Positions 17,465-26,495 of a stretch of 51,012 nt of DNA are shown here, in pieces (the stretch's first letter is position 1; every line of letters begins with the position of its first letter). The stretch lies in NCBI GenBank assembly GCA_934294965.1, contig CAKRAM010000064.1, forward strand, positions 1 through 51,012, given 5' to 3'. A program made the position numbers and the translations under genes. The notes under the pieces were generated by a model that was not told the origin of the DNA, did no database searches, and saw only the letters and a program-made list of their open reading frames with translations. The DNA comes from an uncultured Clostridia bacterium. Its GTDB lineage: Bacteria > Bacillota > Clostridia > Christensenellales > CAG-314.

Positions 17465-19108
17465 ATGAAAAAGATTGCATTCGTTTTGCTGATTGTAATG
17501 GCACTTTCCGCATTGCTGATTTTTGCGGCATGTACAACAAAGCCTACAATCACACCCGATCCGTTCGAGGAATACAAAAAAGCCGAAAATTTTACCTACT
17601 ATCGTTCCATGACGATGAACTCGGAAAAAAAGTTGTTGGTGTTCGGTCGTAGCGAAAGCCTGTCGGCGGAGCAAAAAATAGCGGCGGAAGCCATTCAGGG
17701 CATTTTTGCTCGCACAAACGCAAAGTATTATTACTATCGCAACAACTACGAAGTTTGGACGACCGACTTGACAAAGAACTTCGGCATCACGTTCGAAGAC
17801 GTCACCTTTGCGCAAATGTTGGACGACTTCAAAACCAACTACGGCAACAAATACGTTTTGTACGACGGTCGCAACAATGTGGAGTCGCTTAACTGCGCAA
17901 GTACCGTTGCAGGTGCTTGCGATATGATTCCCGTCGACGTAGCCATCGAGGACTACTTTAAGGCTGCAGGATTTGAAAAGGGCGAGGACGTGACGGCAAT
18001 GACCGAAGCCAAGTGTTTTGCCAAGTACAAAGATATGCTCAACAACGACGCGCTCGTTCAAATCAACAACGGCGGTTTCAACGATCAAATGCGCGACTAC
18101 GGCATTGCTTGCAAGTACCTTTTCTTTTGGCCCAAAAATATGGAAGATACGTCGGTCATGAAATTCCGCGCCGAAGTTTTGGCTTGGGCAAAGGAAGACA
18201 GCCCTATATTCGGATGGGTTCCCAACGACGAAGCCATCGACGTGGCAATTGCTTCCAACTACGGCAAGTTTACCATAGCAAGCGACTTCTGCACCAATAT
18301 GAGTGTATTTACCTGCAAAAACGCATTCGGAGAGCTGAGATTCAGGCAAACCAACAAAACGTCTAACGTAGTTGCCGAGCAGGGCAAGCACTATATTTGC
18401 ATAATGATGAGTGACGGCGACAACGTTCAAACCTGGTACAACAATTTTGCAACCAACACAAAGTATATGGGTGCCGAACGCGGAGATTTCCCCATGGGAT
18501 GGAGCATTCAACCCAGCCTTACGGACCTAGCCCCAAACATTTTGAACTACATATACAAAAACGCCGACAAAAACGACTATTACGTTTGTTCCGTTTCCGG
18601 ACAAGGCTACATGAACCCTCAAACTTATTCCGATTTGGGCAGTTTTATCGGCGGTTTGGATTTATACATGAATCGTGCAGATTTGTCCGTGGTGCAAATT
18701 TTGGATGCAGGTCCGTCGGATAAAGTTACGCAAATGTATTCGCTCGTGCCTTCGGTAAAGGGCGGCATATATTGCTACGGCATGAAGTATGCCGAAGGTG
18801 CCGGCTCGGTTTATTGGGCAAACGATAAGCCGTTTGTTTCCGTGCGTGAAACCTTGTGGGACGCCAATGTGGAATCGATGGCGGAGCGCATCAACAAATA
18901 TGCAACCGATCCGACCAACATCACGGGATACACGGCAATCAACCTGCACCCGTGGTCGATGGACTATAGCGACGTAAAGAAACTCGTGTCCCTTTTGGAC
19001 GATCACGTAGTGGTTGTCACTGCCGACGACTTTATTCGCTTAATCACCGAAAACGTTCCGCACTCCGACGTAACCTTGCCCTATACGGATTATTCCGTAG
19101 GCAACTGA
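17465..19108 (+). CDS. GxGYxYP-family lipoprotein
   Basis: A 547-residue protein. A lipoprotein signal ends at Cys23 (FAAC). The mature part is a single GxGYxYP unit: QGIFAR, SDGDN (316-320), SGQGYMNPQTY (378-388), ADLSVV, VKGGIY, KPFVSVRETLW and NLHPW (493-497). It lacks the Ig-like and C-terminal modules of its upstream paralogue and closely matches the length of the cytoplasmic copy at 4612 plus a signal. Function is inferred only from the family (putative glycoside hydrolase). Its expression relative to the upstream gene is probably lowered by the terminator in front of it. Confidence 0.85.
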   Translation: MKKIAFVLLIVMALSALLIFAACTTKPTITPDPFEEYKKAENFTYYRSMTMNSEKKLLVFGRSESLSAEQKIAAEAIQGIFARTNAKYYYYRNNYEVWTTDLTKNFGITFEDVTFAQMLDDFKTNYGNKYVLYDGRNNVESLNCASTVAGACDMIPVDVAIEDYFKAAGFEKGEDVTAMTEAKCFAKYKDMLNNDALVQINNGGFNDQMRDYGIACKYLFFWPKNMEDTSVMKFRAEVLAWAKEDSPIFGWVPNDEAIDVAIASNYGKFTIASDFCTNMSVFTCKNAFGELRFRQTNKTSNVVAEQGKHYICIMMSDGDNVQTWYNNFATNTKYMGAERGDFPMGWSIQPSLTDLAPNILNYIYKNADKNDYYVCSVSGQGYMNPQTYSDLGSFIGGLDLYMNRADLSVVQILDAGPSDKVTQMYSLVPSVKGGIYCYGMKYAEGAGSVYWANDKPFVSVRETLWDANVESMAERINKYATDPTNITGYTAINLHPWSMDYSDVKKLVSLLDDHVVVVTADDFIRLITENVPHSDVTLPYTDYSVGN

Positions 19109-19354
19109 TTTGCTCCGAATTAGCGTAGGTTTATGTTGCGTAAACGGTTATGGGCGGCATTTCGGCAAAGGACATTTCGCATCGCATACCAGCGGTGTAC
19201 GGGCAAATAACAGGTAATTGGTGCAAAGTGCATTTCTTTAGAGATTCCGTTTCTCATCACTTATTACCGAAAAGGTGGCATTGTAGCCTTTCCCCAAAGC
19301 GCTCGCTCGTGGTGCTTAACCGTTGCACTTAAAAGTTTAATTTACAATCACCGT
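19109..19354. other. Gene-free region
   Basis: I see no gene or clear signal in these 246 bases. The next termination signal for the GxGYxYP genes is the hairpin inside the repeat at 19355. Confidence 0.5.
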
Positions 19355-19458
19355 CAAAAACGGATTGGAACGAAACTTCCAATCCGTTTTGTTTTTTGCT
19401 TCAAATTTGATTTTTGCGGCGTTGCTCACGCATCGCTACGCTCGCTAGGACGCGTTTT
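19355..19458 (+). repeat. Interspersed repeat copy C
   Basis: Identical to bases 21-124 over 104 positions, and in the same orientation. The 14-bp hairpin lies at 19357-19370 and 19377-19390 and would terminate transcription arriving from the GxGYxYP genes. Together with the HAD remnant that follows, it reproduces the order found at the left edge of the locus. Confidence 0.9.
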
Positions 19459-19504
19459 CCGTCGTTGCTCGTGCGTAGCCAAATATGCGTAGTGTGTCTT
19501 GGGC

Positions 19505-19619
19505 AATCGTTAATTTGTTTTATGTAGTTCAAAATTTGGTTAAACGTATCAAAATATTCGTTGCACAGCGCCCGAGTCCCGCCGGTGTTGATGTTTTCGC
19601 CGCCGAAACCGACGGTGAC
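19505..19619 (-). pseudogene. Remnant of a HAD hydrolase 3' end
   Basis: These 115 bases match 422-536, the last 38 codons of the minus-strand HAD gene, with about eight mismatches (roughly 93 percent). The translated remnant keeps VTVGFGG, GTRALCNEYFDTF and LNYIKQIND. The stop codon is lost at its very end and the similarity stops abruptly at the 5' side, where no HAD sequence continues. It is a fragment, not a gene. Confidence 0.85.
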
Positions 19620-19879
19620 TGACACAGGCATGCTTGCCATTTCTTCGTTCGTCGGCGATGTATTCGGGTGTAAAAATTATTTAGGGGCGATGTGGAAGTT
19701 TTGTCGTATTTAACTTTTGCGTAACTGCGCGAGTCGGTTTCGGCGGAGCGTAGGCAAGAAAACGGAATCGCTTGCAAAACGCAAAAAGCGGGCGGTTTCG
19801 AAGACAAGCGTTTTAGACGCAATTTGCAACTTGCGCCGTACCTTAAAGATAGTTGAAACCATTTTTGCCCGTAATTTCG
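19620..19879. other. Gene-free region before marR
   Basis: No reading frame with a start site and protein-like composition was found. The right part leads into the marR promoter. Confidence 0.5.
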
Positions 19880-19908
19880 TTGACAAAAAAAATCGACGAA
19901 ACTATAAT
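19880..19908 (+). promoter_or_regulatory. Consensus promoter of the marR-exporter unit
   Basis: TTGACA (19880-19885), 17-base spacer, TATAAT (19903-19908): a full consensus sigma-A promoter, about 70 bases before the marR start. Confidence 0.9.
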
Positions 19909-19924
19909 GTGTAGCATACTACAC
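19909..19924. promoter_or_regulatory. MarR-type operator
   Basis: GTGTAGCATACTACAC: perfect 6-base arms around CATA, directly abutting the -10 box. Palindromes of this size in this place are typical autoregulatory MarR sites, so the adjacent MarR protein probably represses its own unit. Confidence 0.75.
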
Positions 19925-19977
19925 TTTAACTCGGTTGCGGCTGAATTTGCAACCTAAAAACAACAAGGAAAATTGCC

Positions 19978-20469
19978 ATGGGGGATAACAGTAACATCGG
20001 ACGGCTACTGAAAATGATATCCGACACAATCAAAGCCGAAGCCGACGCAAACTTAAAAAAGTACGACTTGTCACTTGCGCAATTGCGTACCATAAAGTAC
20101 GTTATGCGTTGCGGCGGCAGTTGCACGCAAAAAGCGTTGGAAACGCACTTTGCCGTTTCTCACCCGACGATTGTCGGCATCGTTTCCCGTTTGGAAAAGC
20201 GCGGTTTTGTGGCGGTTACGGTGGACAGTGCGGACAGGCGAAACAAAATCGTGTCGGTGACGGACAAAGCGAGGGAAATCGACAAGGAACTGGGGGAGTT
20301 TTTCGTGCGCAACAACAAGGCAATGTTCAAGGGCTTCACCGAAGAGGAAATCGCAACGCTTAAGGCTCTTCTCGATAGGGCATATGAAAACGTATCCGCA
20401 GCCGCTTCACAAAGCGAGTGCGGTTGTCGCTGCCAAAAGGCCGCAAAATCGCCGGATAAAGAAGAATAA
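19978..20469 (+). CDS. MarR-family transcriptional regulator
   Basis: A 163-residue protein after AAGGAA. It has the MarR winged helix: LSLAQLRTIKYVMRCGG, CTQKALETHFAVSHPTIVGIV (recognition helix) and the wing ending SADRRNKIVSVTDKA, followed by the C-terminal dimerisation helix. The last 25 residues add a small Cys cluster (CGCRC) before a basic tail, which might sense oxidants or metal; this is speculation. It lies 92 bases ahead of two exporter genes and likely represses them and itself through the palindrome at its promoter. Confidence 0.92.
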   Translation: MGDNSNIGRLLKMISDTIKAEADANLKKYDLSLAQLRTIKYVMRCGGSCTQKALETHFAVSHPTIVGIVSRLEKRGFVAVTVDSADRRNKIVSVTDKAREIDKELGEFFVRNNKAMFKGFTEEEIATLKALLDRAYENVSAAASQSECGCRCQKAAKSPDKEE

Positions 20470-20561
20470 ATCGGTTTGGACAAGTGACGATGGCGGTTGC
20501 CGCAACGTCCGCGCCTTAAACCTTTACATATTGCAAAAACTATAATCGGAGACAAAATTAT

Positions 20562-22412
20562 ATGTTCAAAAAACTATTCAAAGGAGCAAAAGGCTACGAA
20601 TTGGTTTCGGTGCTAACGGTGGTGTTCGTCGTGCTGGAAACGTTGTTGGAAGTAGTTTTGCCGTTGTTTATGTCCACAATGCTAAACACTTTGCAACTGT
20701 ACGACGGGCAAAAAGCCCTGTCTGAAGCGTTGACCTATTTGGATTTTTCCAATTGGCAGTTCACGACGGCTGCGCCCGGCACGCTTGTAACCGATAACGT
20801 ACTCAAAAACGTAATTATAGGTTACGGCATACTTATGGTGTTATCGTCGGTGCTGTCGCTGACGTTCGGCATTTTGGCGGGACGTTTTGCCGCAATTGCC
20901 GGCGCGGGATATTCCAAAAACACCCGCAATATGCTGTTTGGCAAAATTCAAGATTTCAGTTTTTCCAACGTGGACAAATTTTCCACGGCAAGTTTGGTAA
21001 CGCGTACCACAACCGACGTCAACAACGCTCAACAAGCGTATATGATGACCTTGCGCATAGTTATTCGCGCACCGTCGATGCTTATCTTTTCCACGGTGAT
21101 GGCGTTTGTAACTCAGCCGAATTTGGCATGGATTTTCCTCATTGCCATTCCTGTTTTGGGAGTGTGCATGTTTTTGCTTGTGTACAAGGTGTACCCGTTC
21201 TTTATGAAACTTTTGAAGCGCTACGACTCCATGAACGCGTCCGTTCAGGAAGACTTGGTTGCAATGCGCGTGGTAAAAGCGTTTGTGCGTGAAGACTACG
21301 AAGAAACAAAGTACCGTAAAGCGTCGGAAGAAGTGCGTCAGGCACAACTTCGCGCCGAACGTTTGATGATTCTTATGAATCCCGTAGCCAGTTGCGTAAT
21401 TTACGGAACGATAATCGCACTGCTGCTTATCGGCGGCAACGATATTCGTTTGGGCAACATGCTTCCCGGCACGCTTACCGCAATGATGACCTACTGCACG
21501 CAAATACTTATGTCGGTTATGATGATTTGCATGATCGCAATCCAATTGGTGCGTGCGCAAGCCTCCATAACTCGTATTTACGAAGTGTTGGACGAAACTC
21601 CGGATATCGTGGGCGCGGATAGTGATATAACCGTAAAAGACGGCAGCATAAGCTTTAAGCACGTCAACTTTTCCTACTCCAAGACGGCAGATAACCTCAC
21701 TTTGACGGATATCGATTTGGATATTACCTCGGGCGAAGTGGTAGGCATTATCGGCGGCACGGGCGACGGCAAATCCAGTTTGGTGCAGTTGATTCCGCGT
21801 TTTTACGACGTGTTGGACGGCGAAGTGGACGTTGGCGGTGTAAACGTAAAAGACTACGGTTTATACAACCTTCGTCAGGGTGTATCAATGGTGCTTCAAA
21901 AGAACGTTTTGTTTAGCGGAACGATAAAGCAAAACCTTTTGTGGGGTAACGAAAACGCCACGGACGAGGAAATCGAGCAGGCTTGCAAAGCGGCTTGCGC
22001 TCATGACTTTATTATGTCCTTCCCCAATGGTTACGAAACCGATTTGGGACAGGGCGGCGTGAACGTTTCCGGCGGACAAAAGCAGCGTTTGTGTATTGCC
22101 CGCGCATTGCTCAAAAAACCGAAAATCATGATTTTGGACGACTCCACAAGTGCGGTAGACACCGCCACCGACGCGCAAATCCGTCAGGGACTGCGCAACT
22201 TGGATAAGGATATGACCACCATAATCATTGCTCAACGTATTTCCTCCGTGGAGCATTGCGACAAAATCGTAGTGCTGGACGACGGCAAAATAAACGCCGT
22301 GGGTACGCACGAAGAATTGCTCAAAACCTGCAAAATCTATCAGGAAGTTTACAATTCTCAACAAAGCGCCACACCCGAAGCGCAACTTCAAGGGGGTGAG
22401 ATAAATGGCTAG
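20562..22412 (+). CDS. ABC exporter subunit with degenerate catalytic site (BmrC/TM287-like)
   Basis: A 616-residue half-transporter: six-helix membrane domain (about 15-320), then an ATPase domain with Walker A GGTGDGKSS, signature VSGGQKQR and Walker B ILDDSTSAVD. The residue after the Walker B Asp is Asp rather than the catalytic Glu, as in the non-catalytic half of heterodimeric exporters. A long external loop (about 45-85) follows helix 1. It overlaps the next gene by eight bases. With its partner it should expel hydrophobic compounds or peptides. Control by the upstream MarR protein is likely. Confidence 0.92.
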   Translation: MFKKLFKGAKGYELVSVLTVVFVVLETLLEVVLPLFMSTMLNTLQLYDGQKALSEALTYLDFSNWQFTTAAPGTLVTDNVLKNVIIGYGILMVLSSVLSLTFGILAGRFAAIAGAGYSKNTRNMLFGKIQDFSFSNVDKFSTASLVTRTTTDVNNAQQAYMMTLRIVIRAPSMLIFSTVMAFVTQPNLAWIFLIAIPVLGVCMFLLVYKVYPFFMKLLKRYDSMNASVQEDLVAMRVVKAFVREDYEETKYRKASEEVRQAQLRAERLMILMNPVASCVIYGTIIALLLIGGNDIRLGNMLPGTLTAMMTYCTQILMSVMMICMIAIQLVRAQASITRIYEVLDETPDIVGADSDITVKDGSISFKHVNFSYSKTADNLTLTDIDLDITSGEVVGIIGGTGDGKSSLVQLIPRFYDVLDGEVDVGGVNVKDYGLYNLRQGVSMVLQKNVLFSGTIKQNLLWGNENATDEEIEQACKAACAHDFIMSFPNGYETDLGQGGVNVSGGQKQRLCIARALLKKPKIMILDDSTSAVDTATDAQIRQGLRNLDKDMTTIIIAQRISSVEHCDKIVVLDDGKINAVGTHEELLKTCKIYQEVYNSQQSATPEAQLQGGEING

Positions 22413-24348
22413 AATGAAATGTACCGACACTAAACCGAAGAATATGAAAGGTACCTTGGGCAGAATAATGGGCTATTTGAAACCTTACGTCGGCAAAGTT
22501 GTGCTGGCAATAGTGCTTATTGCTTCTCAATGTTTGTGCAGCGTCGGCGCGACCGCAATGTTGGATCCTCTAATCAACGGTTTGGCGTACGACTTCGGCA
22601 CGGTGCAACTGTCCAAGTTGGCGTTTTTCAACAATTGGCTTGTGGACTTGTCGGCAAACAAACTGACTTATATGTTTGTACTAGTGGGCATAACCGCCGC
22701 AATGTACCTCATAAGTTTGGTAGCAAACTGGGGTATGAACCGAATTTTCGTGGACGTTTCCAACGATATTTTGGTCAAGATGCGTAACGAGTTGTTCGCG
22801 CATATGCAAAAGTTGCCCATCTCTGTGTTCGATAAAACCACGCACGGCGAGTTGATGTCTTGCTATACCAACGATATCGACACGATCAACGAGTTTATTT
22901 CCCGTTGCATACCGCAGGTTATCAGCAGTTGCATAACGATAATCGGCGTGTTCGTAATTATGTTCGTCAAGAGTTGGCAATTGGCGCTAGTGATGGTGTT
23001 CATGTTGGTTTTGATGTTTGTCGTCCTCAAAGTTATCGGCGGCAAATCCCAAAAGAACTTCGTCGCTCAACAAAACGCAGTTGCAAAACTTAACGGCTAC
23101 ATCGAGGAAATGACCGAAGGTCAAAAGGTTGTAAAAGCGTTTAATCACGAAGAAATTGCCAAGGCGGAGTTTGGCAAAATCAACGAATATTGGCGAGTTG
23201 TTTCCACCAGGGCAAACAGTTACGCCAACGTTATGGGACCGATAATGAACAACCTTTCCCACGTGTTCTACGCAGCAATCGCAATCATCGGCTCGTTTAT
23301 CGCAATTGCAGGCAACGTCAGCGGCAAAGCAATCATCAACGTAGGTATCGTTTCCACGTTCTTGGTGTATATCCGCACGGTAACCAACCCCCTTCAACAA
23401 ATTGCGCAAGTCATCAACGTTGTGTTTATGGCAGTGGCAGGCGGTCAACGCGTGTTTGGTCTTATGGATACTCCGGTTGAAGTGGACGACGGCTACGTAA
23501 CTTTGGTAAACGCCAACACGGACGAAAACGGCAACGTTACTGAAAGCGACGTTCGCACCGGCATTTGGGCATGGAAGCATCCTCACGGCGACGGAACGGT
23601 GACCTACACCGAGCTTAAAGGAGATGTTCGTTTCGAGGACGTAACGTTTGGCTACGAACCGAATAAAACCGTGTTGTACGACGTTTCTCTGTACGCGGAA
23701 CCCGGGCAAAAGATTGCGTTTGTAGGCTCTACGGGTGCAGGCAAAACAACTATAACCAACCTAATCAACCGCTTCTACGACGTTCCTGACGGCAAAATTC
23801 GCTACGACGGAATAAATATCAACAAAATCAAAAAAGCCGATTTGCGCCGCAGTTTGGGCATGGTGCTTCAAGATACGCACCTGTTTACCGGCACGGTTAT
23901 GGAAAACATTCGCTACGGAAGATTGGACGCTACCGACGAAGAATGTATTGCGGCGGCAAAAACCGCAAACGCTCATCAGTTTATCAAACACCTTCCGGAC
24001 GGCTACGACACGATGCTCACGCGTGACGGCGAAAACCTTTCGCAAGGTCAACGCCAACTTATAGCAATCGCGCGTGCGGCAGTTGCCGATCCTCCGGTGT
24101 TGATTTTGGACGAAGCGACCAGCAGCATCGACACTCGCACCGAATGGCTTATCGAAAAGGGTATGGACGCGCTTATGGAAGGCAGAACTACGTTCGTTAT
24201 TGCTCACCGTCTTTCCACCGTGCACAACAGCGATGCGATAATGGTGCTGGAACACGGCAAAATTATCGAACGCGGTAACCATGACGAGTTGATAAAACTT
24301 CACGGCAAGTACTATCAGTTGTACACCGGTATGTTCGAGTTGGACTAG
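22405..24348 (+). CDS. ABC exporter subunit, catalytic partner (BmrD/TM288-like)
   Basis: A 647-residue half-transporter with GGGGGTGAG ahead of its ATG inside the end of the previous gene. The membrane domain spans about 25-340; the ATPase domain has Walker A GSTGAGKTT, signature LSQGQRQ and an intact Walker B ILDEATSSID with catalytic Glu. An insertion of about 40 residues (near 365-405, EVDDGYVTLVNANTDENGN) lies between the membrane and ATPase domains. It is the active half of a heterodimer with the upstream subunit, located in the cytoplasmic membrane. Confidence 0.92.
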   Translation: MARMKCTDTKPKNMKGTLGRIMGYLKPYVGKVVLAIVLIASQCLCSVGATAMLDPLINGLAYDFGTVQLSKLAFFNNWLVDLSANKLTYMFVLVGITAAMYLISLVANWGMNRIFVDVSNDILVKMRNELFAHMQKLPISVFDKTTHGELMSCYTNDIDTINEFISRCIPQVISSCITIIGVFVIMFVKSWQLALVMVFMLVLMFVVLKVIGGKSQKNFVAQQNAVAKLNGYIEEMTEGQKVVKAFNHEEIAKAEFGKINEYWRVVSTRANSYANVMGPIMNNLSHVFYAAIAIIGSFIAIAGNVSGKAIINVGIVSTFLVYIRTVTNPLQQIAQVINVVFMAVAGGQRVFGLMDTPVEVDDGYVTLVNANTDENGNVTESDVRTGIWAWKHPHGDGTVTYTELKGDVRFEDVTFGYEPNKTVLYDVSLYAEPGQKIAFVGSTGAGKTTITNLINRFYDVPDGKIRYDGININKIKKADLRRSLGMVLQDTHLFTGTVMENIRYGRLDATDEECIAAAKTANAHQFIKHLPDGYDTMLTRDGENLSQGQRQLIAIARAAVADPPVLILDEATSSIDTRTEWLIEKGMDALMEGRTTFVIAHRLSTVHNSDAIMVLEHGKIIERGNHDELIKLHGKYYQLYTGMFELD

Positions 24349-24450
24349 AAAAATTGTAACGTTATCCCCAAAAATAACATTGCCAAAGGCAATGCACGGA
24401 TAAAAAACCGTTTTGCATTGTAGGCACAAAACAAAACAATGGCAAAAGAT

Positions 24451-24490
24451 AACGCGTCCCGACGTCGCAAAGACAGCGGGCGCGTTTTTT
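24451..24490 (+). terminator. Terminator of the exporter operon
   Basis: Stem AACGCGTCCCG (24451-24461) with CGGGCGCGTT (24477-24486), with one bulged base, is followed by six T. Two smaller hairpins without T runs precede it (24361-24378 and CATTGCC-AAA-GGCAATG at 24379-24395). Confidence 0.75.
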
Positions 24491-24503
24491 GTTGAAAACG
24501 TCT

Positions 24504-24545
24504 TCCGTAAAACAAAACGAGTTCGACGTTGTGCCGAACTCGTTT
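24504..24545 (-). terminator. Terminator of the degV-plsX operon
   Basis: An 11-bp perfect stem, AAACGAGTTCG (24515-24525) with CGAACTCGTTT (24535-24545), is followed on the minus strand by TGTTTTACGG. A second strong hairpin, GCACTCGACA with TGTCGAGTGC (24591-24600 and 24615-24624), abuts the degV stop but lacks a T run on that strand. Confidence 0.65.
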
Positions 24546-24623
24546 CAAACGTAAGTTATGTCATTTTGTGCGACTTTTGGACGCATAACGGCACTCGACA
24601 GAGTTTTTTGCCTTTGTCGAGTG

Positions 24624-25520
24624 CTATTTTGCCGAACGATAGGTCACTTCTTTGCCGTAGAAGTAGACGGCAATCGTGCCGGGACCTGCGCTTGCGCCGA
24701 TGATGGGACCGAGTGTGTTAAACAGCACCGGTACATCTTTGTCGGGCAATACATCCACAATTTTTTGTTTGAACGCCAAAGCCTCTTCTTCGCAGTCCGC
24801 GTGCGCTACGCAAACGATTTGATAGGGAGAGGATTCGTAGTTTTCCACAAAGTCGGTAACAAGTTTTTTGATGGCAAGTTTTCTTCCCATAACCTTGTCT
24901 ACGGCGTTGTTTTGACCGTCGGCGTCGGAAATGATGATGGGTTTGATGTTAAGCAGTCCGCTGAAAAACGCCTTTCCTGCAGCAACTCTGCCCGCGCGGC
25001 GCAGGTATTCCAAGCTGTCCACAGTGCAAAATTGATTTGCTTTAAGTTTGTTGGCTTCCAACCAATCGTAAACTTCGTCAATGGTTTTGCCTTCTTGGCG
25101 CATTTTGGAAGCGGTGATGCAAAGCATGCCCAAACCGAAGCAACTGTTAAGGCTGTCCACGCAGTAAATTTTGCGGTCGGTGTATTTTTGAAGCAGTTCG
25201 TCGCGAGCCATGTAACTTCCCTTTACCGATGCGGACAATGCCGACGAGCAGGAAATGGACAAAATGTCGTAACCTTGTTCCAGATATTGCGTAAAGCGTT
25301 CAATGTATTCGCCCTGCGTAATTTGTGCAGTCATAAAACGCGTTCCGTTGCGAAGGCGAGTGTAAAACTCTTTGCAAGGAATGTATTCCCAGTCCAAACT
25401 TGCGGGAGTATCGGTTCCGTCGCAAATAGTGTGCATGGGTATGTAGTCGATGTCGTACTGTGTGCGCAGTTCCTTGGTAAGGTCGCTGCAACTGTCGGTT
25501 ACAATTACAAATTTATTCAT
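24624..25520 (-). CDS. DegV-family fatty-acid-binding protein
   Basis: A 298-residue cytoplasmic protein. The N-terminus VIVTDSCSDL and the segment SCSSALSASVKGS are the DegV signature; SLEYLRRAGRV and a GPGTIAVYF tail complete the fold. DegV proteins bind a fatty acid; FakB members present it to the kinase FakA for phospholipid synthesis. Being 24 bases downstream of plsX supports a role in acyl-chain handling. No FakA is in the window. The ATG at 25520 is preceded by GGAGG. Confidence 0.92.
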   Translation of the reverse strand: MNKFVIVTDSCSDLTKELRTQYDIDYIPMHTICDGTDTPASLDWEYIPCKEFYTRLRNGTRFMTAQITQGEYIERFTQYLEQGYDILSISCSSALSASVKGSYMARDELLQKYTDRKIYCVDSLNSCFGLGMLCITASKMRQEGKTIDEVYDWLEANKLKANQFCTVDSLEYLRRAGRVAAGKAFFSGLLNIKPIIISDADGQNNAVDKVMGRKLAIKKLVTDFVENYESSPYQIVCVAHADCEEEALAFKQKIVDVLPDKDVPVLFNTLGPIIGASAGPGTIAVYFYGKEVTYRSAK

Positions 25521-25544
25521 ATGGTTTTCCTCCGTTAGTATTCG

Positions 25545-26495
25545 TTATTCACACATAGAAAGTGCTTGTTTTACGCAACTTACAACCGTTTGAGCGTTTG
25601 CTGCGCCGTGCGCTTTTATCACGGCTTTTTTCACTCCCAGCAAAAATGCTCCGCCTTGCGACGTAAAGTCCAGCGTTTCAAACAGCTTTTTGAGCGCCAC
25701 TTTGGTGAAGGTCAGGTCGGTTTCCTGCGGCGCGCAAGTTGCAAGCAACTTCATCATTCTTTTTGCAACCGAAACGGCAGTGCCTTCGGTGCATTTCAAA
25801 ACTACGTTGCCGTCAAATCCGTCGCAAACGATAACGTCCGCGTCGCCGGAAATGATGGTTTTTGCCTCGATGTTGCCGATAAAGTTAAGTCCGCTTTCCT
25901 TTATCAAAGCAAACGCGCTTTTGGTCAGTTCGTTGCCTTTTTTGTCTTCCGTCCCCACCGAAAGCATTGCAACCGTCGGGAATTCTTTGTCGAACATCTT
26001 TGCAAAGCATTCCGAGCCGAGTTTGGCAAAGGAAAGCAACTGTTCGGGGCGGCAGTCCACGTTTGCTCCGCAGTCGGCAAGCAAAACGAATCCGCCCTTG
26101 TCGGAGGGCAAAAGCGTTGCCAGCGTCGGGCGTTCGACGTCGGGTTTTCTTCCGAGTATCACGGTTGCTCCGCACAAAACCGCGCCGGTGCTTCCTGCGG
26201 AAATAATTGCGCCGCATTCCTCGTCGGAAGCCAAACGTTTAAGCGCAAGCACCAACGACGAATTTTTTTTGAAACGAATTGCCGTCATCGGCGAATCGTT
26301 GTTGGTAATTGTTTCTTCGGCGTTTACTATTTCCAGCCTCGGGTTGCTCGTAGCCTTGGCGGAAAGAACGCTTCTGATAAGTTCTTCCTTGCCGAAAACC
26401 ACCAAATTTGCGTTTGTTTGTTCAAGCGTTTCTTCAACGCCCTTTATCACGTCTTGCGGATTGTCGCATCCGCCGACGTCCACAACGTATTTCAT
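25545..26495 (-). CDS. plsX: Phosphate acyltransferase PlsX
   Basis: A 316-residue protein. PlsX converts acyl-ACP to acyl phosphate for phosphatidic acid synthesis at the membrane surface. Visible family features are SAGSTGAVLCGATVILGR, RPTLATLLPS, LADCGANVDCRPEQL and GDADVIVCDGFDGNVVLK. The N-terminal motif is unusual (VDVGGCDNPQ instead of the common DAMGGDxxP), so this is a divergent member. The start is ATG 26495 because GGAGG lies five bases before it; upstream in-frame Met codons lack a site. It is cotranscribed with the DegV gene. Confidence 0.9.
   Translation of the reverse strand: MKYVVDVGGCDNPQDVIKGVEETLEQTNANLVVFGKEELIRSVLSAKATSNPRLEIVNAEETITNNDSPMTAIRFKKNSSLVLALKRLASDEECGAIISAGSTGAVLCGATVILGRKPDVERPTLATLLPSDKGGFVLLADCGANVDCRPEQLLSFAKLGSECFAKMFDKEFPTVAMLSVGTEDKKGNELTKSAFALIKESGLNFIGNIEAKTIISGDADVIVCDGFDGNVVLKCTEGTAVSVAKRMMKLLATCAPQETDLTFTKVALKKLFETLDFTSQGGAFLLGVKKAVIKAHGAANAQTVVSCVKQALSMCE

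Noticed and set aside
24591..24624. A 10-bp hairpin abutting the degV stop codon taken as its terminator
   Set aside because: No T run follows it on the minus strand; the hairpin at 24515-24545 with TGTTTTAC fits better. It remains possible as an mRNA end structure.
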